Made by a program: the position numbers and the translations under genes. Below the pieces are notes generated by a model, which was given only the letters and a program-made list of their open reading frames with translations, was not told the origin of the DNA and did not search any database. A stretch of DNA of 64,000 nt from Molanna angustata (Eukaryota > Arthropoda > Insecta > Trichoptera > Molannidae): NCBI GenBank assembly GCA_963576475.1, contig OY754982.1, forward strand, positions 2,809,909-2,873,908, read 5' to 3'. Positions 63,756 through 64,000 of the stretch are shown in pieces (the stretch's first letter is position 1; every line of letters begins with the position of its first letter).

Positions 63756-64000
63756 ATTTTCCCACGACGGTCAACTCGTAATTTAATTAATTTGATTTTC
63801 GTTTTTTTTAATTTCATTTTTCTATGGTGTATATTTTGGGAAAATCGATCTTCGTCTCAAGGATATAAATAATTGAAGTGACATGTGACAAGAATGGAAT
63901 CTAATCAGACAGACGAGAATTGGTACTCTTTGAGAATAAATTCAAGAAATAAAATCTAATTAACTATCACAGAGATGACTTGTTTTTGATATCACATTTA

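Overview
The window reads as non-genic, transposon-packed DNA from an animal nuclear genome, most probably an insect. It is AT-rich, full of (CA)n, (TTTA)n and (AAAAG)n arrays, and carries tRNA-derived SINEs, RTE, Jockey/CR1 and I-type LINEs, a BEL/Pao LTR retrotransposon, a Tc1 element and several MITE types. The order of insect cannot be fixed from sequence alone. I found no host protein-coding gene and no functional tRNA or rRNA gene. Every protein I can recognise belongs to a mobile element.

Layout. 1-20 kb: minisatellites, a GC-rich cluster of three hairpins (502-592), SINEs, MITEs and short 5'-truncated LINE pieces. One long open RTE reverse-transcriptase fragment lies at 17012-18061, and a Jockey-like relic at 19256-20345 has a 3' tail that seems to have grown into a 0.3 kb TTTA array. 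20-31 kb: more relics, a perfect 23-bp hairpin, RTE insertions with clear target-site duplications, a 30-bp minisatellite, SINE pairs and a 0.7 kb foldback element bounded by TTAA. 31.4-36.8 kb: a full-length I-type LINE with 13-bp target-site duplications, whose ORF2 is broken by a single TGA. 38.5-40 kb: a Tc1 element with an intact DD34E transposase split by an 82-bp GT-AG intron; its distal end is missing. 40.4-49.6 kb: a nested district with a hAT-like inverted-repeat pair, a Harbinger-like deletion derivative, a CR1/Jockey relic carrying a 127-bp chimeric insertion, RTE copies and a decayed I-type element. 50.5-56.7 kb: a complete, young BEL/Pao element; its 265-bp LTRs differ at one base and a 5-bp duplication flanks it. 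57-64 kb: mostly unrecognised AT-rich DNA, then SINEs, a pentanucleotide array and two tandem copies of a recurrent repeat called family A here.

The pieces interact as parasites do. RTE copies interrupt repeat families B and D, the Tc1 element sits in a TA inside family A, the I element landed beside the TTAA foldback, and a SINE/MITE chimera split a LINE reading frame. Relative insertion order can therefore be read in several places. The youngest insertions appear to be the BEL/Pao element and the I element. No new cellular system stands out. The items most worth checking are the intron-bearing Tc1 transposase, the triple-hairpin block, family A with its built-in microsatellite and RTE-like internal motif, and the set of near-perfect palindromes.
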